Shown piece by piece: positions 1 to 7,209 of a stretch of DNA of 21,477 bases. Numbering within the stretch: position 1 is the stretch's first letter; each line of letters opens with the position of its first letter. This DNA comes from CAYFXE01 sp964347035 (lineage in GTDB: Bacteria > Acidobacteriota > Aminicenantia > Aminicenantales > Aminicenantaceae). The position numbers and the translations under genes are program-made. The stretch is taken from assembly GCA_964347035.1 (NCBI GenBank), contig CAYFXE010000047.1, forward strand, positions 1 to 21,477, written 5' to 3'. The notes under the pieces are model-generated. The model was not told the origin of the DNA. It ran no database searches and saw only the letters and a program-made list of their open reading frames with translations.

Positions 1-68
1 TCTATGCGGATTTTGGAAGAAGCGATAGCTCGGTACGGTCTATAGACGTTGACCTGGGTCTCCCTTAG
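1..68 (+). other. Possible 3' end of a truncated upstream gene
   Basis: Two plus-strand frames are open from the window edge. One reads ...MRILEEAIARYGL and stops at 43-45. The other, starting at base 3, reads YADFGRSDSSVRSIDVDLGL plus P and stops at 66-68. Either could be the tail of a gene entering from the left. Neither is long enough to name. The first slightly resembles part of a DDE integrase core, but this is too short to call. From 69 to 186 I see no gene and no clear signal. Confidence 0.25.
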
Positions 69-186
69 GTAGAGGATATCAGGAAGAGGTTGGCTGAAAG
101 GCCAGTAATTTTCCTGAATACCTTAATTATTCAATATTCTAGACTTAATAGGTTTTTAATGTAAGTTATTGAAAGTAAAGAGATAA

Positions 187-274
187 TGCCGAAGAGGGGA
201 CTCGAACCCCTACGAGCATATTCTGCTCACATGGCCCTCAACCATGCGTGTCTACCAAATTCCACCACTTCGGC
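187..274 (-). tRNA. tRNA-Leu (anticodon GAG)
   Basis: Read on the minus strand this folds as a class II tRNA. The 7-bp acceptor stem is GCCGAAG/CTTCGGC with discriminator A at 187. The D-arm has a 3-bp GTG/CAC stem. The anticodon stem is CATGG/CCATG with loop TTGAGGG, giving anticodon GAG. A long variable arm (GAGCA/TGCTC) is followed by the T-arm AGGGG-TTCGAGT-CCCCT. The long variable arm and GAG anticodon identify leucine. The 3' CCA is not encoded, so a CCA-adding enzyme must supply it. The gene lies 56 bp downstream of secG on the same strand, so co-transcription is possible. E. coli has the same neighbour order, secG then leuU, also a GAG tRNA-Leu. Confidence 0.96.
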
Positions 275-311
275 ATTCAAATCTGTGAGGTTGATTTAAA
301 TATGCATTTTC

Positions 312-326
312 GCCTTCGAAGAAGGC
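312..326. other. Short hairpin between secG and tRNA-Leu
   Basis: GCCTTC-GAA-GAAGGC forms a perfect 6-bp stem with a 3-nt loop, just downstream of the secG stop. There is no clean U-tract after it in the secG direction, so it is a weak terminator candidate at best. It could instead be a processing or stability hairpin between the secG mRNA and the tRNA precursor. Confidence 0.35.
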
Positions 327-330
327 CCTG

Positions 331-744
331 TTAATTCTTATCCCTTTTCTCTTTTTCTGGGCTCTTATCTTCTTTTTTCTGCTCTTCTGCTGGAGGTTTC
401 TTTTCCTCTGGCTCTTTTTTCTGTTCAGCGGCAGCAGGAGTCTTCTCTTCGGGCGGTTTTTTCTGGGTTTCGGTCACAGGCGGAGCTTCCTCGCCTCTTA
501 CGACCGATGATGTGCCTTTAGCTGAAAGGATCCACAGCCCCATAGACGTAACCATGAAGAGGATAGCACTGATTGTCGTTGCTTTGGAGAGAATGTTGCC
601 TGCGCCTCGAGGGCCGAAGACCGTTTGGCTTCCTATGCCACCGAAAGCTCCAGCAAGATCTGCAGATTTTCCCGATTGGAGGAGCACGGCGATGATGAGG
701 ATAAAACAGACTATGATGTGGACCGTTGTAATGATTGCACTCAC
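331..744 (-). CDS. secG: Protein translocase subunit SecG with long charged C-terminal tail
   Basis: SecG is the small inner-membrane subunit of the SecYEG translocon and assists preprotein export. The N-terminal half shows the family pattern. A first membrane helix (about residues 5-23) precedes the motif LLQSGKSADLAGAFGG, then TVFGPRGAGNILSK, then a second helix (about 55-73). The remaining roughly 60 residues are a low-complexity Lys/Glu/Pro/Ala tail with repeats of the EQKK and EEKK type. That makes the protein 137 residues, longer than the 75-110 usual for SecG. The start codon is GTG at 744-742. It overlaps the tpiA stop codon by 4 bp (GTGA), which suggests translational coupling. It is the last protein gene of the gapA-pgk-tpiA-secG run. 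Confidence 0.93.
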   Translation of the reverse strand: MSAIITTVHIIVCFILIIAVLLQSGKSADLAGAFGGIGSQTVFGPRGAGNILSKATTISAILFMVTSMGLWILSAKGTSSVVRGEEAPPVTETQKKPPEEKTPAAAEQKKEPEEKKPPAEEQKKEDKSPEKEKRDKN

Positions 745-1529
745 TTTTTTTCTCTATAACCTCTTATGGATTCCTTGGCGATCTGGATAAAAGAGTCAGC
801 CTCCAGAGAAGCTCCCCCGACCAGAGCGCCGTTAATATCTTTCTCTGTTAAGAGCGAAAATGTGTTGTCCGGCTTCACCGAACCGCCGTACAGGATTATA
901 GCATAGGAGGCCTTTTCATTTCCATATCTTTCTATGAGCTTTTCTCTGATGAAGCGGTGAACTTCTTCAGCCTGTTCAGGAGTGGCCGTTAGTCCAGTCC
1001 CGATGGCCCAGATCGGCTCATAGGCGATGATAATACGAGAAAACTCTTCCTCGCTGAAGCCCTTTAATCCCTCTGTAATCTGGGTTTCGACTTTATTGAT
1101 GGTTTCTCCCTTTTCTCGCTCTTCGATGGACTCTCCGATACACATAATGGGAAGGAGTTCATGGGCTAAGGCTGCCTTGATTTTTTTGTTGACCGTTTCA
1201 TCTGTTTCTCCGAAGTATTGACGTCTTTCGGAATGTCCGATCACCACGTACTGGCATCCCGCATCCTTAAGCATCCCAGGGGAGACTTCGCCTGTATAAG
1301 CACCCTCATCCTCCCAAAACATGTTTTGGGCGCCAAGCCGGATGCTGCTTCCTTCGATCTCTTTTTTGACTTCACTCAAGGCGGTGAAGGGAGGAATAAC
1401 CACAAGTTCGGCTTCCTCCAGTTCTGTACTTTCTTCCCGAAGTGCCTTCACCAGATCCACGGCATCGGGAATGGTTTTGTTCATTTTCCAGTTTCCGGCA
1501 ATAAAAGGTATTTCGTTTGTTACTTTCAT
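741..1529 (-). CDS. tpiA: Triosephosphate isomerase
   Basis: This cytoplasmic TIM-barrel enzyme interconverts dihydroxyacetone phosphate and glyceraldehyde 3-phosphate. The 262-residue length is normal. Substrate-binding Lys15 lies in AGNWKMNK, electrophile His99 in VIGHSERRQYFGE, and the catalytic base Glu171 in AYEPIWAIGTG. The phosphate-binding ILYGGSVKPDN follows near the C-terminus. All catalytic residues are present. The gene starts at ATG 1529, one base after the pgk stop, and overlaps secG by 4 bp, so it is embedded in one transcription unit with gapA and pgk. Confidence 0.97.
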   Translation of the reverse strand: MKVTNEIPFIAGNWKMNKTIPDAVDLVKALREESTELEEAELVVIPPFTALSEVKKEIEGSSIRLGAQNMFWEDEGAYTGEVSPGMLKDAGCQYVVIGHSERRQYFGETDETVNKKIKAALAHELLPIMCIGESIEEREKGETINKVETQITEGLKGFSEEEFSRIIIAYEPIWAIGTGLTATPEQAEEVHRFIREKLIERYGNEKASYAIILYGGSVKPDNTFSLLTEKDINGALVGGASLEADSFIQIAKESIRGYREKK

Positions 1530-1530
1530 T

Positions 1531-2712
1531 TTACTTCTCCGTTAGAGCTTCGATCCCTGGAAGGGTCTCGTGAGCGATGAATTCCAAAGATGCCCCGCCA
1601 CCAGTTGAGATATGAGAGATTTTATCGCTTACGCCAGCTTTATACGTAGCAGCGACAGAATCTCCGCCACCCACGATGGAGAGAGCGGAAGTGTTGGCCA
1701 CGGCCTCCGCGATTTCCATCGTTCCTCGAGAGAACTTCTCGATTTCGAAAACTCCCATCGGGCCGTTCCAGAAGATGGTTTTGGCTTTGGTGATGACATC
1801 TGTGTATTCTTCGATGGTCTTGGGACCTATATCTAAAGCCATGAGATTGGGCGGCAGAGGAAAGTCCTCCACAATCTGGGATTCTGCTTCTGGAGTGGCT
1901 TCAGCAGCGACAACATGATCTGAAGGGAGATAGACGTTGACCTGTTTTTCTTTGGCTGTCTGATAGGCTTGGAGGGCAAGCTCTTTTTTTTCTTCTTCGA
2001 CGAGAGAGCAGCCAACATCGTATCCCTGAGACCGGAAAAATGTGTAAGCCATGGCTCCGCCAATAAGAAGATCATCAGCCCGGTTTAGAAGGCTTTCGAT
2101 GACAGGTATCTTATCCGAGACCTTTGCCCCTCCGAGTATGGCGACATAGGGTTTTTCTGGGGAGTGAATGACTTTTCTCAGATATTCGACTTCTTTCTCG
2201 ACGAGAAAACCGGCGGCAGATTGCCGGACGAGAGGGGGGATGCCCACAACCGACGCATGGGCCCGATGGCAGGCGCCGAAAGCATCGTTGACATAACAAT
2301 CGATGCTGATGGCAAGTTTCTGAGAAAACTCAGGATCATTCTCCTTTTCTCCAGGATGAAACCTGAGGTTTTCGAGAAGAAGGACTTTGTCCTCTCTGAG
2401 GTCTGCTTTCATACGATCGACCTCGTCCCCGATGACGTCGGGAGCGAGCACAACATCTCTGGAAATGAGTTCGGAAAGTCTCTTTGCGACGGGTTTGAGG
2501 CTTAATTCGGGTTTGTATTGTCCCTTGGGACGTCCGAGATGGGAGGCGACGATGAGTCTCGCTTTGTGTTCAGTAAGGAAGTTTATCGTGGGCAGGGCCG
2601 CTTTAATCCGAGTGTCATCCCGGATCTCCCTGGCCTCATTCAGGGGGACATTGAAATCTACGCGAAGAAAGACTTTTTTCCCTTCAAGATCTAGATCTTT
2701 TAGAGAAAGCAT
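1531..2712 (-). CDS. pgk: Phosphoglycerate kinase
   Basis: The enzyme converts 1,3-bisphosphoglycerate plus ADP to 3-phosphoglycerate plus ATP. Family motifs occur in order: FLRVDFNVPL near the N-terminus, SHLGRPKG, LLENLRFHPGE, AHASVVGI, AILGGAKVSDKI, FWNGPMGVFE, IVGGGDSVAA and HISTGGGASLEF. I place the start at ATG 2712 (MLSLKDLDL), giving 393 residues, the usual family length. An upstream in-frame ATG at 2772 would add 20 residues lying inside gapA and absent from normal PGKs. With the chosen start the gene begins 8 bp after the gapA stop and ends 1 bp before tpiA. Confidence 0.97.
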   Translation of the reverse strand: MLSLKDLDLEGKKVFLRVDFNVPLNEAREIRDDTRIKAALPTINFLTEHKARLIVASHLGRPKGQYKPELSLKPVAKRLSELISRDVVLAPDVIGDEVDRMKADLREDKVLLLENLRFHPGEKENDPEFSQKLAISIDCYVNDAFGACHRAHASVVGIPPLVRQSAAGFLVEKEVEYLRKVIHSPEKPYVAILGGAKVSDKIPVIESLLNRADDLLIGGAMAYTFFRSQGYDVGCSLVEEEKKELALQAYQTAKEKQVNVYLPSDHVVAAEATPEAESQIVEDFPLPPNLMALDIGPKTIEEYTDVITKAKTIFWNGPMGVFEIEKFSRGTMEIAEAVANTSALSIVGGGDSVAATYKAGVSDKISHISTGGGASLEFIAHETLPGIEALTEK

Positions 2713-2720
2713 GATCTTGC

Positions 2721-3722
2721 TCAGCGGGAGATGTACTTGATTAAGTCCTTCATGCGGCAGGAGTAACCCCACTCGTTGTCATACCAGGAGAAGACTTTGA
2801 CTAAATTGTCATCGGTTATTCGGGTGAACAACCCATCCACGATCGCTGAATGAGGATTGGCCATGAAATCAACAGAGACAAGAGGTTCTTCGGTGTACTG
2901 CAGGATTCCTTTCAGGTGGTCATCCGCGGCTTCCTTGAAGGCTCGGTTCACCTCTTCGGCAGTGACATTTTTCTTAAGGAGAGCAACCAAATCCACGACA
3001 GAGACATTGGCCGTGGGTACCCTTATGGCTATGCCGTCAATCTTTCCTTGGAGCTCTGGGATGACAATCCCGACAGCCTTGGCCGCACCGGTTGTTGTCG
3101 GGATTTGCGAGACGGCCGCCGCCCGAGCCCGACGGAGATCCTTATGGGGTTGGTCGAGTATTTTCTGGTCGTTCGTGTAGGCATGGATTGTGGTCATGAA
3201 CGCCTTTTCGACACCGATCTCCTGGTGAAGAACCTTGGTGACCGGTGCCAAGCAGTTAGTGGTGCAGGAAGCGTTAGAAATGATGTGGTGTTTCTCTGGA
3301 TCATAAATATCTTCGTTGACTCCGAGTACGATCGTTACATCAGGATCAGTGGCTGGGGCGGATATGATGACTTTTTCAGCTCCTCCTTGCTCGATATGCT
3401 TGAGGGCATCAGGTTTTTTCCGGAACAGGCCGGTGGCTTCGATAACGATACTGATACCCAAATCTCTCCAAGGCAGATTGCCTACGTCTCTCTCGCAAAG
3501 AACTTTTATTTTTTTATCATTGACTAGTATTGCATCCTCCGCGTCTTCGACGTCCGCACCGAAGATTCCGAGAACAGAATCATACTTAAGAAGATGAGCT
3601 AATGTTTTGGCATCCGTGATATCGTTTACGGCGAGGATATCGATATCAGGATCATCAAAAGAAGCCCGAAAAAAATTCCTGCCTATCCTGCCGAAACCAT
3701 TGATTCCGACTTTTAGACTCAT
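2721..3722 (-). CDS. gapA: Glyceraldehyde-3-phosphate dehydrogenase (NAD-type)
   Basis: This enzyme oxidises and phosphorylates glyceraldehyde 3-phosphate to 1,3-bisphosphoglycerate. The Rossmann motif INGFGRIGRN is at residues 7-16. Asp34 in AVNDITD is the residue expected for NAD preference. The active-site Cys153 lies in SNASCTTNCLAP. The S-loop (AYTNDQKILDQPHKDLRRAR) and the C-terminal WYDNEWGYSCRM are intact. The length of 333 residues is typical. The start at 3722 is supported by a very strong Shine-Dalgarno, AAAGGAGG at 3729-3736. It is the first enzyme gene of the cluster and is followed 8 bp later by pgk. Confidence 0.97.
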   Translation of the reverse strand: MSLKVGINGFGRIGRNFFRASFDDPDIDILAVNDITDAKTLAHLLKYDSVLGIFGADVEDAEDAILVNDKKIKVLCERDVGNLPWRDLGISIVIEATGLFRKKPDALKHIEQGGAEKVIISAPATDPDVTIVLGVNEDIYDPEKHHIISNASCTTNCLAPVTKVLHQEIGVEKAFMTTIHAYTNDQKILDQPHKDLRRARAAAVSQIPTTTGAAKAVGIVIPELQGKIDGIAIRVPTANVSVVDLVALLKKNVTAEEVNRAFKEAADDHLKGILQYTEEPLVSVDFMANPHSAIVDGLFTRITDDNLVKVFSWYDNEWGYSCRMKDLIKYISR

Positions 3723-3803
3723 GATTAACCTCCTTTCTATTCAGTCTCTCTATTAACATAATTGCCTTTTTAAATCAATGAAATAGAGGATATTGTCAAC
3801 ATC

Positions 3804-3923
3804 TCATTCACCGTGATACGGGCGAAGATGGAAGGCGTCAGCTCCTGTTCGGACTTTGCTCTTATCTCCTTTGGATAGAAACCATGCCCGCTCAGTCCTC
3901 ACTGGGACTTTCTCACTAACCAT
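3804..3923 (-). CDS. Putative small protein in the gapA leader (39 residues)
   Basis: I do not recognise this ORF. It begins at ATG 3923 behind an excellent Shine-Dalgarno (AAAGGAG at 3930-3936, 6-nt spacer) and ends with TGA at 3804-3806. The product starts MVSEKVPVRTERAWFLSKGD and ends HLRPYHGE. It is hydrophilic and rich in Lys/Arg with no membrane segment. It fills most of the 311-bp spacer between gapA and the upstream membrane-protein gene, on the same strand and 81 bp before gapA. It could be a real small protein or a leader peptide affecting gapA expression. No attenuator hairpin or codon run is obvious, so a regulatory role is speculation. The SD quality is the main evidence. Confidence 0.5.
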   Translation of the reverse strand: MVSEKVPVRTERAWFLSKGDKSKVRTGADAFHLRPYHGE

Positions 3924-4033
3924 GTCTTACTCCTTTATAACAATACTAGCCAGTAAATCTGCGTCACGAATTTTAAGTGCCTAGAAAAATATTGAACGGC
4001 ATATTAACCGCAAAGGAGGATTGATATTATATA

Positions 4034-5230
4034 TCAAAACAGGAGGAAGACGTACATCGTGGAAGCGCTGATTAGAGCAACACTGAAGTTATCATCGACA
4101 CCCAGAGGAAGGCATTCCACTACAGTAGCCACAGCAGCTCCTGTGAGGAAGATCGGAATAGGGAAAGATATATAATGGAGGAAAATATACCCAGATAAAA
4201 GACAAGCGCTGAAGTGGGCTATGCTTCCTTGTAAAGATTTATCGAAAATTTTTGTTCGACCGAAATGGAGGCCAAAAAATTTACTAAAGAAGTCACCAAA
4301 AATAAGGAAAGCCACAGCCAGGATGGCAATTGGTTTCTCAAAAAGAAGAACAGTTAAAAAACTTGCCACGAGGAAGAGAGTGATCGAAGAGAATTTTTTG
4401 TATTCCTTTGATTTGTACAGTCTTTTGATTTTCTCGAAGAAGAAGATGTTGATTTTCTTGGAGAAGAGACGCAGTAAGTCGAGCGACAAAAAGAGAAGCA
4501 CGATAACCCCGATGAGCGTGAGGGTATCCTTTTTATCACTGTGCATGTAGTTGATGATCAGGAGCACAGCAGCTGGCCTCAGGAAGAGTCGCCAATTGAT
4601 TTCTTTCTTTATTTCTCCGGATAAGGACGGCAAAAGATGTTCCTGTCGGATATTCAGGATGTTGATGAACAGGATGTAGGCGATAACGGTGAGAATCAAG
4701 ATTTGATAAATCTGGTGGGGTGAGAAGACAAGGATAAAGATCCCCAGAGTCGGTTGGATCACGAGGCCAATTATTTCGCCCCTCCTCGCAATAAAAACGA
4801 AACACCCAACACAGAAGGCAAGAAAAATAAGGGATTCCCAAGGAAGCCAGGCGTTTTTATAGAAGAGGATGAGATAGTAAACCATTATCGAGGTGGCAAT
4901 GGCCACACCCTGGCCACCCCTGAAGTTCAAATAGAAAGGAAAGCAATGACCGACAATAGCAGCAAAACCAACCAGGTGCATGAAGAGGGGAGAGGCTCCC
5001 AGGAGATGAACAAGATACATGGCCAACAAGCCCTTCGAGAGGTCGATGAGTCCGGTGATGACCGCTGGCCAAAGGCCCAAAACTTTGTAGGTGTTCACCG
5101 TTCCTGCGTTCTGGGTGCCGTGTTCACGGATATCGATCTTCTTCAGAATTTTTCCCAGTATGTAGGAGGGAGAAATCGATCCGATCAGGTAGCCTATTAA
5201 GATGATTGAAAACTTAACCAGAAAATTCAT
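4034..5230 (-). CDS. PlsY-like glycerol-3-phosphate acyltransferase fused to a DGK1/SEC59-type lipid kinase domain
   Basis: This is a polytopic membrane protein of 398 residues, about twice the usual PlsY length. Residues 1-200 resemble PlsY, which acylates glycerol-3-phosphate from acyl-phosphate: GSISPSYILGKIL (17-29), HGTQNAGTVN (37-46) and GHCFPFYLNFRGGQGVA (94-110). The signature is divergent (TQN for SGN, Lys for the usual Arg after NTY, GGQG for GGKG). Residues about 235-398 resemble CTP-dependent dolichol/diacylglycerol/phytol kinases: DLLRL (251-255), then FGDFFSKFFGLHFGR (311-325), KSLQGSIAHF (331-340), ECLP (372-375) and the terminal DDN (379-381). The pairing suggests both steps act on membrane phospholipid precursors or polyprenols. 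ATG 5230 has GGAG nearby and a promoter at 5251-5279. The acceptor of the kinase domain is unknown. Confidence 0.8.
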   Translation of the reverse strand: MNFLVKFSIILIGYLIGSISPSYILGKILKKIDIREHGTQNAGTVNTYKVLGLWPAVITGLIDLSKGLLAMYLVHLLGASPLFMHLVGFAAIVGHCFPFYLNFRGGQGVAIATSIMVYYLILFYKNAWLPWESLIFLAFCVGCFVFIARRGEIIGLVIQPTLGIFILVFSPHQIYQILILTVIAYILFINILNIRQEHLLPSLSGEIKKEINWRLFLRPAAVLLIINYMHSDKKDTLTLIGVIVLLFLSLDLLRLFSKKINIFFFEKIKRLYKSKEYKKFSSITLFLVASFLTVLLFEKPIAILAVAFLIFGDFFSKFFGLHFGRTKIFDKSLQGSIAHFSACLLSGYIFLHYISFPIPIFLTGAAVATVVECLPLGVDDNFSVALISASTMYVFLLF

Positions 5231-5250
5231 GGAGGCTCCGAAGCATGAGA

Positions 5251-5279
5251 ATCTTATAAATAAGAGCTGGCGATGTCAA
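5251..5279 (-). promoter_or_regulatory. Sigma-70-type promoter for the PlsY-kinase gene
   Basis: On the minus strand TTGACA (5279-5274) is followed by a 17-bp spacer and TAAGAT (5256-5251). The -35 is a perfect consensus and the -10 matches 4 of 6. The predicted start near 5244 would leave a very short leader before ATG 5230. Confidence 0.55.
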
Positions 5280-5283
5280 CTTT

Positions 5284-5476
5284 GTCATTCCCGTGAATGT
5301 GGGTAGAGGGAATCCATCTTCCTCTGTCATTCCTGCGGAAGCAGGAATCCAGTCCTATCTGGATGCAAATCTTAATTATCCCTGGATTCCTGCTTACGCA
5401 GGAATGACACTATTTATTACTCTGGTCACCCGCTACTGCTACCTGCTTACCGGGGCACAGGTTCCGCAGGAATGAC
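5284..5476. repeat. Composite inverted-repeat element (GTCATTCCTGC family)
   Basis: The core at 5326-5408 has 27-bp arms. The left arm is GTCATTCCTGCGGAAGCAGG plus AATCCAG, and the right arm (5382-5408) is its reverse complement with one mismatch. Each arm also holds an inner CCTGC/GCAGG palindrome. A degenerate extra left end starts at 5284 (GTCATTCCCG). A second right end occupies 5442-5476, but its CCTGCTTAC and GCAGGAATGAC halves are separated by 15 extra bases (5451-5465). This type of short palindromic dispersed repeat is common in bacterial genomes and often translates as spurious peptides such as VIPAEAGIQ. It fills most of the 364-bp spacer between divergent genes. No transposase is present. 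Confidence 0.85.
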
Positions 5477-5594
5477 ACAAAAAATACAATAGGTATTTGT
5501 CAACTAAAAGAGGAAGAAATTAGAAAAACATCTAAATCCTTACTTTTTTATGGTAAAATTTCTGTAATCTTCGCATCGTCTTAAAGGAGTTCTG

Positions 5595-7142
5595 ATGAAA
5601 GTCCTTACATCTCGCCAGATGAAAGAAATTGACAGGAAAGCCATCAAGGAAATCGGAATCATCGGTCCCATCCTGATGGAGAATGCCGGAATTCAGATAT
5701 TCCAGGCGATCATGGAGAGATTCCCGGAGATCCAGAAAGAGAGGATCACAATCATCGCTGGTAAAGGAAACAACGGGGGCGATGGCCTGGTCGTGGCTCG
5801 CCACCTTTTGAATCGGGGATGCAATCCCAAAGTGCTTCTCCTGGGGCAAACATGCGATGTGAAGGGAGATGCCGGCCTGAATCTGGGGATTGCAGAGAAG
5901 ATAGGAGTTAACATAGTCAATGTTCCCACTATTAAGGATTGGAAGAGAAAAAGAAAAGATCTCTTCGGGGCGACACTCGCTGTTGACGCCATTTTCGGAA
6001 CAGGCCTGATCAAGCCAGCCGCGGGAATTTACTCGACGGTCATCGAGGATATTAACAAAGCCAAGGCTTTTAAGATAGCTATCGATATTCCCTCAGGGCT
6101 TTCATCGGATACTTTCCGAATCATCGGACCCTGCGTGAAAGCGGATTTAACCGTGACCTTAGCTGCACCCAAGATTGCCCATATTTTCCCCCCGGCTGAA
6201 GAGTATGTCGGGGAATTGGTTGTGGCTGACATCGGGATACCTGATTTCCTGTTCAAAAACGAGAATTTGAAACTCGAGCTCGTCGAGGAACAGAGGATTT
6301 TGCCCTGCTTTGCCTCAAGGAAGAAGGATTCCCATAAAGGGACCTATGGACACCTTTTTATCCTTTCCGGGTCGATCGGCAAGACGGGAGCTGCGGCTAT
6401 GGCCGCCAAGGCAGCCCTGAAAATGGGCGCAGGCTTGGTGACGGTCGGGACTCCGAAGAGTTGCCTCCCCATCATCGCTCGATCCATGGTTGAGTTGATG
6501 ACCGAGCCGCTTCCAGAAACTGACAAAGGCACCCTCTCTTCAGAGGCTTTAGAGAGAATTCTTGAACTCCTCGAAGGGAAGGACGCCCTGATGATCGGTC
6601 CCGGGATATCCACCCATCCTTCTACGGCTGAGCTTGTCCTTTCTCTCATACCAAAAGTTCGAGTGCCGATGATGATCGACGCTGATGCCTTGAATATATT
6701 GGCCTCCAAGCCCCAGCTTCTGAAATCCTTACGTCAGCCAGTGGTCCTGACACCCCATCCCGGAGAATTTGCCCGCCTCCTTCGACGTTCCACAAAAGAG
6801 ATCGTAAAGAATAAGCTTGTGATGACTCCCCGATTTGCTCAGGAATACGGAGTTTACCTGGTCCTGAAGGGATACAGGACTCTGACCGTGAGTCCAGAGG
6901 GAGCCGTCTACATCAACCCCACCGGAAATCCTGGGATGGCCACAGCTGGAGTAGGGGATGTCCTGAGTGGGATGATCGCCTCGATGATGATCCAAGAGAA
7001 AGACCTTCTTAAAGCCATATTGGCGGCGGTGTATGTCCATGGATTAAGCGGGGATATCGGAGTCGAGAAATGGGGCGAGAGAGCCCTCACTGCCGGGAAT
7101 CTGATAACACATCTTCCCTCTGCCCTGAAGAGTCTGAGTTAA
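5595..7142 (+). CDS. nnr: Bifunctional NAD(P)H-hydrate epimerase / ADP-dependent NAD(P)H-hydrate dehydratase
   Basis: This metabolite-repair enzyme returns hydrated NADH and NADPH to their active forms. The N-terminal YjeF epimerase domain covers about residues 1-215, with MKEIDRKAIKEIG, LMENAG and the GKGNNGGDGLVVARHL motif (56-71). The C-terminal ribokinase-like dehydratase domain (about 240-510) shows GTYGHLFILSGSIGKTGAA, AALKMGAGLVTV, PVVLTPHPGEFARLL and the nucleotide-binding NPTGNPGMATAGVGDVLSG. The length of 515 residues matches the fused bacterial form. The start at ATG 5595 has a clear SD (AAAGGAG, 5-nt spacer). The gene heads a plus-strand run and is followed 67 bp later by tsaE, a common neighbour of nnr in bacteria. 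Confidence 0.96.
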   Translation: MKVLTSRQMKEIDRKAIKEIGIIGPILMENAGIQIFQAIMERFPEIQKERITIIAGKGNNGGDGLVVARHLLNRGCNPKVLLLGQTCDVKGDAGLNLGIAEKIGVNIVNVPTIKDWKRKRKDLFGATLAVDAIFGTGLIKPAAGIYSTVIEDINKAKAFKIAIDIPSGLSSDTFRIIGPCVKADLTVTLAAPKIAHIFPPAEEYVGELVVADIGIPDFLFKNENLKLELVEEQRILPCFASRKKDSHKGTYGHLFILSGSIGKTGAAAMAAKAALKMGAGLVTVGTPKSCLPIIARSMVELMTEPLPETDKGTLSSEALERILELLEGKDALMIGPGISTHPSTAELVLSLIPKVRVPMMIDADALNILASKPQLLKSLRQPVVLTPHPGEFARLLRRSTKEIVKNKLVMTPRFAQEYGVYLVLKGYRTLTVSPEGAVYINPTGNPGMATAGVGDVLSGMIASMMIQEKDLLKAILAAVYVHGLSGDIGVEKWGERALTAGNLITHLPSALKSLS

Positions 7143-7209
7143 AACCCCGGTTTAACGGATTCTCGTTAAGGAAGAACAAGATCCCATTCAAGCCTGTTTC
7201 GAAAAGAAG

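Noticed and set aside
1..45. Transposase or integrase remnant at the left edge
   Set aside because: Fourteen residues of weak resemblance are not enough, and another frame is equally open.
312..326. Rho-independent terminator after secG
   Set aside because: The stem is only 6 bp and lacks a U-tract in the secG direction.
2713..2772. Extended N-terminus for pgk from ATG 2772
   Set aside because: It would overlap gapA and add 20 residues not found in normal PGKs. ATG 2712 gives the standard N-terminus.
2850..3527. A 225-residue plus-strand ORF opposite gapA
   Set aside because: It is antisense to a fully conserved gapA and has no recognisable motifs. Open antisense frames are a codon-usage effect.
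5293..5475. A 60-residue plus-strand ORF containing VIPAEAGIQ and PWIPAYAGMT
   Set aside because: This is the well-known spurious translation of a dispersed inverted repeat, not a protein.
7152..7169. TTAACG/CGTTAA hairpin between nnr and tsaE as a terminator
   Set aside because: The stem is AT-rich, short and has no U-tract. The two genes are likely co-transcribed.
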